Below, piece after piece: positions 1 to 6,025 of a DNA stretch of 6,074 bases. A model generated the notes under the pieces. It did not search any database and was not told the origin of the DNA. It saw nothing but the letters and a program-made list of their open reading frames with translations. Positions within the stretch are counted from its first letter, which is position 1. Every line of letters starts with the position of its first letter. Source of the stretch: JAKLQJ01 sp964534135 (GTDB lineage: Bacteria; Elusimicrobiota; Elusimicrobia; Elusimicrobiales; UBA9959); the NCBI GenBank assembly GCA_964534135.1, contig CAZHQC010000123.1:1-6074 (forward strand), in the 5' to 3' direction. A program made the translations under genes and the position numbers.

Positions 1-308
1 TTGATATGATTGGCAATGTCTGGGAGTGGGTAGACTTTGTGATGACCGCTGACCCTACAAATGGACTAGCGTCCAATGATATTACAGGATATGATTTTGC
101 TACGGGCATCCCCACTTCTGTTGGCACCTCTAATGTTTATGGTAACGATCACTACTGGGCCTATAGCGGTGTCGGCGCCGCCCGGGCGGTACGCCGGGGT
201 GGTGGCTGGGGTGACAACTCCAATGGCGGCGTGTTTACGTTCTGCGCGATTAGTGCGCCCTTGTCCACGAGCGGTGCCATCGGGTTTCGCTGCGGTAGGC
301 GTCATTGA
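1..308 (+). CDS. FGE-sulfatase / C-type-lectin-fold protein, C-terminal fragment (possible DGR target)
   Basis: The gene is cut by the window's left edge; the frame is open from base 3, and the ATG at 6 is an internal methionine of a DMIGNVWEWV motif, not the start. Counting from that Met, GNVWEW (residues 3-8) is the hallmark of the formylglycine-generating-enzyme/SUMF1 fold, and ARAVRRGGGW (59-68) and IGFRC (92-96) are the usual closing strands. The protein ends four residues later (TGA). This fold is used by true sulfatase-activating enzymes and by many surface or ligand-binding proteins, including DGR targets. No catalytic cysteine pair can be judged from this fragment. The tail is 65% G+C, unlike the AT-rich genes to its right. 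The arrangement RGGxW...NxGVFxF...APxxxxxxIGFRC fits a diversified lectin domain better than an enzyme, but this is inference. The fold is well supported; the biological role is not. Confidence 0.85.
   Translation, partial: DMIGNVWEWVDFVMTADPTNGLASNDITGYDFATGIPTSVGTSNVYGNDHYWAYSGVGAARAVRRGGGWGDNSNGGVFTFCAISAPLSTSGAIGFRCGRRH
186..302 (+). other. Candidate DGR variable region at the 3' end of the lectin-fold gene
   Basis: Bases 181-308 contain 15 A, 30 T and 83 G+C by hand count, so A is half as common as T in an otherwise A-rich window. In a DGR, adenines of a template repeat are randomised when copied into the variable region, which strips A from it. Codons at likely surface positions are GGC, GGT, GAC, AAC, AAT, TGC, ATT, AGT, AGC, GGT and GCC (residues 67, 69, 70, 71, 73, 80, 82, 83, 89, 90, 91). 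All end in C or T, as expected if they came from AAC/AAT. Scaffold codons between them (TGG, GTG TTT, GCG CCC, ATC GGG TTT CGC) look constant. The template repeat and reverse transcriptase are not in this window, so the assignment stays provisional and the boundaries are approximate. Confidence 0.5.
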
Positions 309-352
309 AATCTGAAATCAGAAAATCTGTAATCTTGTTGTTGTTTGAGATC

Positions 353-365
353 CCGCCGAAGGCGG
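353..365. repeat. Small GC-rich palindrome CCGCCGAAGGCGG
   Basis: Five-base-pair stem CCGCC/GGCGG with a GAA loop (TTC on the other strand), in AT-rich surroundings 44 bases after the stop of the lectin-fold gene. A run of A follows on the plus strand, so it is not a canonical plus-strand terminator. Such GC-rich mini-palindromes are often scattered between genes in CPR genomes (from memory, not checked). Because DGRs of the BPP-1 type need a GC-rich hairpin shortly after the variable region, that role is also possible. Confidence 0.5.
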
Positions 366-570
366 ACATAAAAAAATATGAGTAACTCAATTTACTCCAC
401 TATCCGCACATCCGTTGGAGACGGATAAATTTATTAATAGACGTGGGTTGCCGTGTGTGCGGGTGGTCAGGTTATGTATACTTGTAAAAATCCTTTAAAT
501 GTAATTGCCGCCAAATGAACCATATTGATTTTGCTTCATCTTCACAACTTTTTTTTACCTATGTTCAGCC

Positions 571-729
571 TTATTGCATAGGCTTATATCCTGCAAGGCG
601 CGCTTGATAGACTTGCTCCATAAATTCCGCAACGCTATCCTTAGATGACCGCCAAGGTTTGCCGGTGTCCGTCAGAGCGCACACTAATAAAAAAGCTGTT
701 CTATTTTGCGAGTCTTGATAAAGATTTTC
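571..729 (-). pseudogene. Possible remnant or very small gene, 52-codon open frame
   Basis: The minus-strand frame is open between a stop at 730-732 and a TAA at 571-573. It reads ENLYQDSQNRTAFLLVCALT, then DTGKPWRSSKDSVAEFMEQV, then YQARLAGYKPMQ. The amino-acid mix and G-first codons look like real coding sequence, and the region is GC-richer than its flanks. There is no ATG near the N-terminus; the only early candidate, GTG at residue 16, has no ribosome binding site before it. It therefore looks more like the C-terminal stub of a decayed gene than an active one. I do not recognise the family. Confidence 0.35.
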
Positions 730-965
730 TTATATAACCTTACCGTTGGGCTAAATATGTGGTATAAAATACAGAGTAATTTATCGGCAAAAAATCAACG
801 GTTGCTACCAAAGCCACCACATCCACAGAAACAAAAGAAAACAATTCATAAGATAAGTATTTGATTTGAAGATTCGAAGATTGATTTCAGCATTGATGAT
901 TTCACTTTTTTTTCATTTTTTTATCCTATATCCTTTTTGAAATAGTATACTATGTGTATACGATG

Positions 966-995
966 TTGTGAAACACGTCATATATTAACTATATT
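966..995 (+). promoter_or_regulatory. Possible sigma-70 promoter of the TM-helix gene
   Basis: TTGTGA (966-971) and TATATT (990-995) are separated by 18 bases and would start transcription around 1002, just ahead of the ribosome binding site. The match to consensus is fair (4/6 and 5/6). The region is very AT-rich, so other hexamer pairs are possible. Confidence 0.3.
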
Positions 996-1006
996 ACCTG
1001 AAACGC

Positions 1007-1011
1007 GGAGG
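1007..1011 (+). promoter_or_regulatory. Ribosome binding site GGAGG of the TM-helix gene
   Basis: GGAGG, within CGGAGGAAA, lies 7 bases before the ATG at 1019. This is ideal spacing and fixes that ATG rather than the in-frame ATG four codons later. Confidence 0.85.
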
Positions 1012-1018
1012 AAACTAT

Positions 1019-1717
1019 ATGTATGAAGAAATGAGTAAGTTGTTTATTCAGCCTGTAATGGATATTTGGGAGATTTTTTTGAGCTATGTGCCTAATGTTG
1101 TGGCCGCGCTCTTATTCATCCTTGCAGGTCTTTTTCTTGCGAGAGTCTGCAGGTCTATTCTCGAACAATTTTTTGGAAGAATCAAAATGGACAGATATAC
1201 CAGTAGAATAGGTATTAATGAAATATTGGCTAGATTTGGTTTGGGAAAGTCTCCATCTTATGCTATCGCTTTTGCGGTTTACTGGGCTATTCTCCTTGTA
1301 TTTTTTGTCTCAGCGCTCAATGTCATGAATCTGACTGTTATATCTCAGATTCTTCAAACTGTGGTTGTGCAATTTGTTCCCAAAATAATTGTCGCTACGA
1401 TGGTGGCTTTCGGCGGCTTAATGCTGGCGAAGTTCATGAGTGACATTGTTTTAAATTCTTCAATAGCTAATAATTTAAAGGGCGGAAGGTCTCTATCTAA
1501 GATAGTGCATTTTGTTGTTCTGGTATTTACGGCTATAATAGCTCTTGATCAATTGGGTATTGAGATGAAGATAATTCGCTCCAGTTTGAATATTTTATTA
1601 GGTTCTATCGGTCTTGCTTTTGCTTTGGCCATGGGCCTTGGCGCTAAGGATGTGGCGCATGAAATAGTAAGCGGTATGTTTACTTCAGATAATAAAGAGA
1701 ATAAAGAAAAGAAATAA
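1019..1717 (+). CDS. Conserved TM-helix (MscS-like) integral membrane protein, 232 aa
   Basis: Five hydrophobic segments are visible at about residues 21-43, 81-103, 117-139, 160-178 and 190-208, followed by a short charged tail ending in NKENKEKK. Paired patterns such as VPNVVAALLFILAGLFLARV (24-43) and VPKIIVATMVAFGGLMLAKF (120-139) are two copies of the conserved TM-helix repeat found in MscS-related proteins. The last segment, GSIGLAFALAMGLGAKDVAH (195-214), resembles the pore-lining helix of MscS channels with its Gly/Ala spacing. The soluble beta-domain that follows this helix in MscS is missing, so channel activity is not established. It is probably a cytoplasmic-membrane protein acting as, or derived from, an osmotic-stress channel. 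It has its own strong ribosome binding site and terminator, so it seems to be transcribed alone, convergent with rpoD. Confidence 0.8.
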   Translation: MYEEMSKLFIQPVMDIWEIFLSYVPNVVAALLFILAGLFLARVCRSILEQFFGRIKMDRYTSRIGINEILARFGLGKSPSYAIAFAVYWAILLVFFVSALNVMNLTVISQILQTVVVQFVPKIIVATMVAFGGLMLAKFMSDIVLNSSIANNLKGGRSLSKIVHFVVLVFTAIIALDQLGIEMKIIRSSLNILLGSIGLAFALAMGLGAKDVAHEIVSGMFTSDNKENKEKK

Positions 1718-1737
1718 ATTTTTCAATTTTTCAAATA

Positions 1738-1774
1738 AAAAAACTCCCGTAAATTTATTTTACGGGAGTTTTTT
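1738..1774. terminator. Strong bidirectional intrinsic terminator
   Basis: A perfect 16-bp stem: A6 then CTCCCGTAAA (1738-1753), a TTTAT loop (1754-1758), and the complement ending in T6 (1759-1774). The GC core CTCCCG/CGGGAG is followed by a T run on the plus strand, and the A run on the left gives a T run on the minus strand. It can end both the TM-helix gene (stop at 1717) and the rpoD operon (stop at 1831). Confidence 0.93.
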
Positions 1775-1830
1775 ATTTGGTTTTTATCTTCGACTAAGTT
1801 CTAATGCCCAACTTTAATATTTTGAAGTTT

Positions 1831-3537
1831 TTATTCCGCATAATCACGCAATAAATTACTTCTTGAAGGATGGCGAAGTTTTCTTATGGCTTTCGCTTCT
1901 ATTTGTCTTACGCGTTCGCGAGTCACTTTAAATATCTTTCCAACTTCCTCTAGTGTTCTGGGATAGCCGGAATCTATTCCGAAACGAAGTTTTATTATTT
2001 TGGCTTCTCTCTCTGTAAGGGTGGAAAGTATTTTTGAGACTTCTCTTCTTCTCAAAAGAGTTACAGCTGAATGAGAAGGGGGAAGCGCGCTTTTGTCTTC
2101 TATGAAATCCTCTAAGTGAGAATCTTCATCCTCTCCGATGGGGGTGGAAAGAGAAATGGGATCCTGCATTATTTTTAGAGAATTTTTTACTTTATCCATA
2201 GAGATATGGAGATGTTTTGAATATTCTTCAATTGATGGATCTCTTCCAAATTCTTGACGGTATTTTCTTGTAACCTTCATCAATTTAGAGACAAGCTCTT
2301 TCATATGCACCGGAATTCTTATGGTTCTTGCTTGGTCGGCGATAGCTCTGTTGATAGATTGTCTTATCCACCAGGTGGCATATGTTGAAAATTTAAAACC
2401 TCTTTTATATTCAAATTTTTCAACAGCTTTCATTAAGCCTAAACCGCCTTCCTGAATCAGGTCGGAAAGTTCAAGGTTAGAATTTACATGTTTTTTTGCT
2501 ATTGAAACAACAAGTCTAAGGTTTGCTTTTATAAGTTTCAGCTTGTCGATGAGAATTTGATCTTCCAAAAATGTAATTTTGTCATTTAGAGATAAGAAAT
2601 TATCGGGATCGACGGGAAGCGTTCTTAAAAGATTGCTTTCCTTTGTTCTTATTATGGTTATGTTAATAATTGCAGCTTCCACTTCAGTTGGATTGAAGCC
2701 CCATTTCGATTTAAAGGTTGAAGGGCGCATCTTTTTTTTCTGAGCTAAAGCGAAATCCGCCATTATTAAATCCAAGTCGCCATAGTGGTTTTGATATCTT
2801 TCAAGTTCGTTTCTGAAATCTCGTAATTTATGGGCGAGATTTTTTATTTTGTTTGTGAGTCTCTTTATTTTTTCTTGATTTAGGTTAAGGTCAATGATAT
2901 TTTTAACTATCAAGAGCTTTTTTTGAGAGAGCTGGTCTTTTAGTTTCCTTTTTACTTCATTGGATTTAACTTTTTTTATTTTATCATCAAGTTTATTTAT
3001 TTCTTTTTCTGTCTTATTGATAAGTTTAACCACGTTTTTAATTTTTTTCTTCATGGTGGCAAGTTCATAGTCAGATTTGCGGCCACGAGGCATAAGTTCT
3101 TTTGTCGTCATTTCATCTTGCGAAATTAAAGTTTCCCAGTTTCTTATTTCTCTTAAGGTTATGGGGGATTCAAGAACGATCATGCGAAGTTCTTTTTCTC
3201 TTTCGCGGATGTTTCTTGCCAAGGTGACTTCTTCATCACGAGTTAAAAGAGGAACTCTTCCCATTTCAGAAAGATACATTCTAATTGAATTTGACACGTC
3301 CGGAACAGCATTCCATTCATCCGTATAAGCTTCCTTCTCAGCCGCCGCTACAAGTTTGTATTTTTTTCTGTCAACGACGTCGATTCCCAGGTCTTCAAGG
3401 GTAGTCATGAGATTGTCTATTTCTTCACTGCTCATTGAAGCATTGGTTAGAGAGCGGTTCATTTCTTCGAGAGTTACATAACCATACTCTTTTCCGAGTT
3501 CAACTAGGTCTTTTAAAGCTTTTCGTGGTTGTGGCAT
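1831..3537 (-). CDS. rpoD: RNA polymerase primary sigma factor (sigma-70, RpoD)
   Basis: Directs RNA polymerase to housekeeping promoters by binding core enzyme and the -10 and -35 elements. The 568 residues show the full group-1 layout: region 1.1 (about 3-62); region 1.2 with SIRMYLSEMGRVPLLTRDEE (84-103); and a non-conserved region (about 120-335) that is very lysine-rich and predicted coiled coil at about 160-250. Region 2 begins ANLRLVVSIAKKH (338-350) and includes DLIQEGGLGLMKAVEKFEY (359-377) and the -10-binding FSTYATWWIRQSINRAIADQ (383-402). Region 3 is about 412-490. Region 4 has the -35 helix-turn-helix TLEEVGKIFKVTRERVRQIE (528-547) ending KLRHPSR. Presence of region 1.1 and a long non-conserved region marks the primary factor rather than a stress sigma. 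It starts 47 bases after dnaG as the last gene of the operon, with an AAAGGAG ribosome binding site. Confidence 0.97.
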   Translation of the reverse strand: MPQPRKALKDLVELGKEYGYVTLEEMNRSLTNASMSSEEIDNLMTTLEDLGIDVVDRKKYKLVAAAEKEAYTDEWNAVPDVSNSIRMYLSEMGRVPLLTRDEEVTLARNIREREKELRMIVLESPITLREIRNWETLISQDEMTTKELMPRGRKSDYELATMKKKIKNVVKLINKTEKEINKLDDKIKKVKSNEVKRKLKDQLSQKKLLIVKNIIDLNLNQEKIKRLTNKIKNLAHKLRDFRNELERYQNHYGDLDLIMADFALAQKKKMRPSTFKSKWGFNPTEVEAAIINITIIRTKESNLLRTLPVDPDNFLSLNDKITFLEDQILIDKLKLIKANLRLVVSIAKKHVNSNLELSDLIQEGGLGLMKAVEKFEYKRGFKFSTYATWWIRQSINRAIADQARTIRIPVHMKELVSKLMKVTRKYRQEFGRDPSIEEYSKHLHISMDKVKNSLKIMQDPISLSTPIGEDEDSHLEDFIEDKSALPPSHSAVTLLRRREVSKILSTLTEREAKIIKLRFGIDSGYPRTLEEVGKIFKVTRERVRQIEAKAIRKLRHPSRSNLLRDYAE

Positions 3538-3542
3538 TTTTT

Positions 3543-3549
3543 CTCCTTT
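3543..3549 (-). promoter_or_regulatory. Ribosome binding site AAAGGAG of rpoD
   Basis: On the minus strand AAAGGAG is followed by five A and then the rpoD ATG (3535-3537). It is the cleanest Shine-Dalgarno in the operon, which suggests rpoD is translated independently of dnaG. Confidence 0.85.
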
Positions 3550-3584
3550 ATAAACAGCGGTTTAAGGTAATTGGGCCGTGTTTT

Positions 3585-5315
3585 TTAATTCAGTTCAGTA
3601 TCCAGTTTCTTTAATTCCGAAGATTCTTCCGGTGTTAGTTTTGAAAATCCTTTTTTACGCAATTGTGTTCTTCTTCTTTTTTTTGAAACGCGCTCGAGCA
3701 TTGTAACGCTTGTGCGCATAACTTGTGCTGTGCTGATATCGTCATTTATTTCTTCATGGGATAATTTTGAAATTTTAGCGGCATAGTCCGGAAGTTCAGC
3801 TATTAATTTATTTATTATTGCGCGATGGTTTTCTCCCGCCATACTTCTTAGAATGGTTACTATTTTTTTTGCGAAATCACTTTGCAGATTTTCTTCATTA
3901 AGCTTTTCAGCATAGGAAATAAGCGTAGGCTCTTTTAAAAACATGTGGATGAGGCCCAGTTCCAATGCAGGTATTTCTTCAAAAGAAACCTCTTCTTTAG
4001 GGGCGGAATATTTTTCTTTGTTTCCATAATTAATTTTTTTTAATTCGGCTAAAACCGTTTCTTGCGAAATATCAAGCTTTTCCGCTATGGTTTTTGTCCA
4101 TTCATTTTTTACAATTTCATCATTTTGTTTGGCAACCGTTTCAAGAATAATTTTTGTTATTTTTGATTTTTCTTGCGCCGGAAGATTTCGTGGGGAATCG
4201 TTAGTGTAGAGATTTAATTTAAAGTTAATTATATCACCCGCATCGTCCAATTGTTTTTTAAAATCATCCGCTCCGTATTTTATTAAGAAATCGTCGGGGT
4301 CAAGGCCATTAGGTAAGGCCGCAATCTTAACATAAAGGCCTGATTCCATGAAGATCTCACCGGCTTTTATTGCCGCGTTTTGTCCCGCCGTATCACCGTC
4401 AAACATTACCACTATATCTTTTGAATATCTTTTGGCTAGAGAAGCATGCTCATGGCTAAAGGCCGTGCCTAAGGGCGCTAACGCAAAGCTAATGCCATTT
4501 TGATGAGCGCTTATTACATCCATATAGCCTTCAAGCAGAAGAATCTTTTTTTCTTTTCTTATATCTCTTAAGGCTTCAAATAGGCCGTAGAGAGTTTTTC
4601 TTTTTGAAAAAAGCGGCGTTTCGGGAGAGTTAAGATATTTCGGCTGAAAATCACCAAGCACTCTCGCGCCAAAAGCAATTACTTCTCCGATACTGTTTTT
4701 TATGGGGAACATTATTCTTCCCCTAAAATAATCCGTTATTTGGCCATTTTCTTTTACATAAGCCAAGCCCGCCTTAATTAACAATTCTTTCGAAAAACCT
4801 CTTTTAGTCGCTTCGTTTACAAACATGTTTTCGGCAAGGGGTGAGAAACCGATTCTAAATTTTTTTATGGAGTCCTTACTTACATTTCTATTTTTTAGAT
4901 ATTCAGCCGCTTTTACGGCATTGGAAGATGTTAAAAATCTGGAATAAAAAATAGAGGCTAATTCCATAACTTTTTTTAATTCAATTCTCACGCGGTCATT
5001 TTCAGTCATGGCTTTCATTGAAAAACCTTCCCACTGAACGCCGGCTTTAGCCGCAAGTTTCATCGCGGCTTCCATAAAAGTCAGACCGTCTATTTTTTCT
5101 ATAAATGAAAAAACATCGCCGTGTTCTTGGCAGCCAAAACAATAAAATCTTTGAGTATCGGGATTTATGGTAAAAGAGGGTGTCTTTTCATTGTGAAAAG
5201 GACAAAGAGCCTTGAAATTTTTCCCGGCTTTTTGAATTGAGGGGATATAGTCTCTTATAACTTCAACTATATCCAGTCTTTCTCGAATTGTCTCAATTAT
5301 ATTCTCTGAGCGCAT
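3585..5315 (-). CDS. dnaG: DNA primase
   Basis: Makes the short RNA primers that start DNA synthesis at the replication fork, working with the replicative helicase. The 576 residues show an N-terminal CHC2 zinc finger (C38, H41, C59, C62, within CPFHNEKTPSF), then the primase core with YFRGRIMFPI (196-205). The TOPRIM domain follows, with LLLEGYMDV (259-267; catalytic E262) and MFDGDTAG (304-311; metal-binding D306 and D308), and LDPDDF (338-343). The C-terminal part (about 447-576) is poorly conserved and should be the helicase-binding domain. All catalytic residues are present and the length is normal for bacterial DnaG. The start is followed by the standard DIVEVIRDYI sequence. No clear Shine-Dalgarno precedes it, only a weak AAGG about 12 bases upstream, which fits low-level translation. 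It lies between rpsU and rpoD. Confidence 0.97.
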   Translation of the reverse strand: MRSENIIETIRERLDIVEVIRDYIPSIQKAGKNFKALCPFHNEKTPSFTINPDTQRFYCFGCQEHGDVFSFIEKIDGLTFMEAAMKLAAKAGVQWEGFSMKAMTENDRVRIELKKVMELASIFYSRFLTSSNAVKAAEYLKNRNVSKDSIKKFRIGFSPLAENMFVNEATKRGFSKELLIKAGLAYVKENGQITDYFRGRIMFPIKNSIGEVIAFGARVLGDFQPKYLNSPETPLFSKRKTLYGLFEALRDIRKEKKILLLEGYMDVISAHQNGISFALAPLGTAFSHEHASLAKRYSKDIVVMFDGDTAGQNAAIKAGEIFMESGLYVKIAALPNGLDPDDFLIKYGADDFKKQLDDAGDIINFKLNLYTNDSPRNLPAQEKSKITKIILETVAKQNDEIVKNEWTKTIAEKLDISQETVLAELKKINYGNKEKYSAPKEEVSFEEIPALELGLIHMFLKEPTLISYAEKLNEENLQSDFAKKIVTILRSMAGENHRAIINKLIAELPDYAAKISKLSHEEINDDISTAQVMRTSVTMLERVSKKRRRTQLRKKGFSKLTPEESSELKKLDTELN

Positions 5316-5338
5316 AAAGGAAGATTGCCTTATGGTTT

Positions 5339-5365
5339 AATGGTTAGAACCATTCTATTTAATAG
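5339..5365. repeat. Two abutting palindromes in the dnaG leader
   Basis: AATGGTTAGAACCATT (5339-5354) is a perfect palindrome with 7-base arms and a 2-base centre. It is directly followed by CTATTTAATAG (5355-5365), with 5-base arms and a 1-base centre. They lie 24-50 bases before the dnaG start in transcript order. They may form RNA hairpins near the weak dnaG ribosome binding site or serve as a protein-binding site; the sequence alone does not decide. Confidence 0.6.
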
Positions 5366-5370
5366 TGATA

Positions 5371-5422
5371 TAACCCCCACGCTTCATATTCTCGTTGGCG
5401 AGATATATCTGTGTGGGGGTTA
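5371..5422 (-). promoter_or_regulatory. Large hairpin between rpsU and dnaG (attenuator or processing site candidate)
   Basis: Outer stem TAACCCCCAC (5371-5380) pairs perfectly with GTGGGGGTTA (5413-5422), 10 bp. Inside is a second stem, ATAT-CTCG (5386-5394, one bulged T) with CGAG-ATAT (5399-5406), closed by a 4-base loop. On the coding strand no T run follows the hairpin, so it is not a textbook terminator; a T6 run lies before it instead. Its position matches the partial terminator between rpsU and dnaG in the E. coli operon. It may stabilise the rpsU transcript end, act as a partial terminator, or be an RNase cleavage site. Confidence 0.65.
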
Positions 5423-5446
5423 AAAAAGATACACTTTTGTTTTTAA

Positions 5447-5632
5447 TTACTTTTTATTTTTGCGAAGTTTACGGCGTATCTCTTGGGCTTTGAGTTTCTT
5501 TGTTACGCTTGGCGCTTCATAGAACTCTCTGCGTTTGATGTCTTTAAGAATGCCGCTTCTTTCACATTCATGTTTAAAGCGTCTTAAAGCTTCTTCAATG
5601 GATTCTTCATCACGAAGTCTTATAAATACCAC
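5447..5632 (-). CDS. rpsU: 30S ribosomal protein bS21
   Basis: A 61-residue basic protein of the small ribosomal subunit that binds near the anti-Shine-Dalgarno end of 16S rRNA and helps initiation. Visible family features are the RLRDEESIEEALRRFKHECE helix (residues 5-24), a central REFYEAPS (35-42), and a lysine/arginine-rich C-terminal helix ending KLRKNKK. The start is GTG, giving MVFIRL; AAAGGTGGTG five bases upstream supports it. The gene is first of the conserved rpsU-dnaG-rpoD set. It is separated from dnaG by a hairpin-rich 131-base gap and from the HIT gene by 49 bases. It ends in TAA. Confidence 0.93.
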   Translation of the reverse strand: MVFIRLRDEESIEEALRRFKHECERSGILKDIKRREFYEAPSVTKKLKAQEIRRKLRKNKK

Positions 5633-5637
5633 AATAT

Positions 5638-5647
5638 CACCACCTTT
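5638..5647 (-). promoter_or_regulatory. Ribosome binding site of rpsU
   Basis: AAAGGTGGTG, one mismatch from the full anti-Shine-Dalgarno complement AAAGGAGGTG, ends five bases before the GTG start at 5632. It decides the start codon. Confidence 0.75.
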
Positions 5648-5681
5648 CTGTACGGAAATTTTTATATCTAAATTTTTATTA

Positions 5682-6020
5682 TCATCCCGGAGGCCAGAGA
5701 AGTCTTCTGCCGCTCAAAAGATGATAGTGTAAATGGTCGACGGTTTGACCCGCTTTTTTGCCATTATTCATTACGAGCCTGAAATCTGATAAATTAAGTT
5801 CTTTGGCTATTTCCATTGCTGCATATTGTAATTTTCCCAAAAGTTTCGTATCTTCCTTTTCTATTGCGGTAAGTTTTGAAATATGTTTTTTAGGCACGAT
5901 TAAAATATGGACCGGAGCTTGAGGATTCAAATCATGAAAGGCGATTACATCATTGGTTTCATGTATAATTTTCGCTTGTTTCGTTTTTTCCGCTATTTCA
6001 CAAAAGAGACATTTAGCCAT
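5682..6020 (-). CDS. HIT-family nucleotide-binding hydrolase/transferase (HINT-like)
   Basis: HIT proteins cleave or transfer nucleotidyl groups from substrates such as aminoacyl-adenylates, AMP-lysine or dinucleoside polyphosphates through a histidine-AMP intermediate. From the chosen ATG (6018-6020) the protein has 112 residues. CLFC (C4, C7) is a zinc-site half common in bacterial HINT proteins. NDVIAFHDLNPQAPVHILIV (23-42) is the conserved core. VDHLHYHLL holds the histidine triad H96, H98, H100, with H98 the expected nucleophile. The chain ends with the family's usual WPPG. A TTG 13 codons further upstream is in frame, but MAKCLFCEIA is the family's typical N-terminus. No Shine-Dalgarno precedes either start. 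It is upstream of rpsU on the same strand; the exact substrate is unknown. Confidence 0.93.
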   Translation of the reverse strand: MAKCLFCEIAEKTKQAKIIHETNDVIAFHDLNPQAPVHILIVPKKHISKLTAIEKEDTKLLGKLQYAAMEIAKELNLSDFRLVMNNGKKAGQTVDHLHYHLLSGRRLLWPPG

Positions 6021-6025
6021 AATAA

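Larger units (their letters stand above)
309..1018. other. 700-base intergenic stretch without an intact gene
   Basis: No frame on either strand gives a recognisable complete protein. It contains an imperfect hairpin TCTGA-AA-TCAGA (311-322), the CCGCC palindrome, and a TATCCG/CGGATA stem (401-406 with 422-427). It also holds a CCTATG/CATAGG stem (558-563 with 577-582), a minus-strand remnant-like frame (571-729), a GAAGATT direct repeat (about 868-883), a T-rich tract near 904-922 and the promoter area of the membrane-protein gene. Base composition is mixed: a GC-richer patch around 440-470 and 590-690, AT-rich elsewhere. This patchiness fits a decayed or accessory segment. I found no second copy of the candidate variable region here. 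Confidence 0.6.

Noticed and set aside
378..428. Tiny ORF MSNSIYSTIRTSVGDG starting at 378.
   Set aside because: Sixteen codons, no Shine-Dalgarno, no recognisable family.
558..582. CCTATG/CATAGG hairpin next to a T-rich tract, considered as a terminator.
   Set aside because: The T run precedes the stem on the plus strand and is an A run after it on the minus strand, so neither direction gives a proper terminator.
780..851. Plus-strand frame reading GKKSTVATKATTSTETKENN, typical of a Lys/Thr-rich protein end.
   Set aside because: Only 23 codons between stops, no ATG/GTG/TTG start with a ribosome binding site, and low-complexity composition. It may be a remnant but cannot be supported.
309..1018. 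Template repeat or reverse transcriptase of a DGR in the intergenic stretch.
   Set aside because: No second copy of the scaffold words (such as GTGTTTACG or ATCGGGTTTCG) and no frame with RT motifs was found.
5326..5410. tRNA-like stretch: TGGTTTAATGGTTAGAACC resembles a tRNA D-arm.
   Set aside because: No anticodon arm with a 7-base loop, no T-arm GTTCRA motif and no matching acceptor stem follow; the resemblance comes from the AATGGTTAGAACCATT palindrome.
5656..5679. Direct repeat AAATTTTTAT twice, 14 bases apart, before rpsU.
   Set aside because: Low-complexity AT sequence; could be part of a promoter but no convincing -35/-10 pair is visible.
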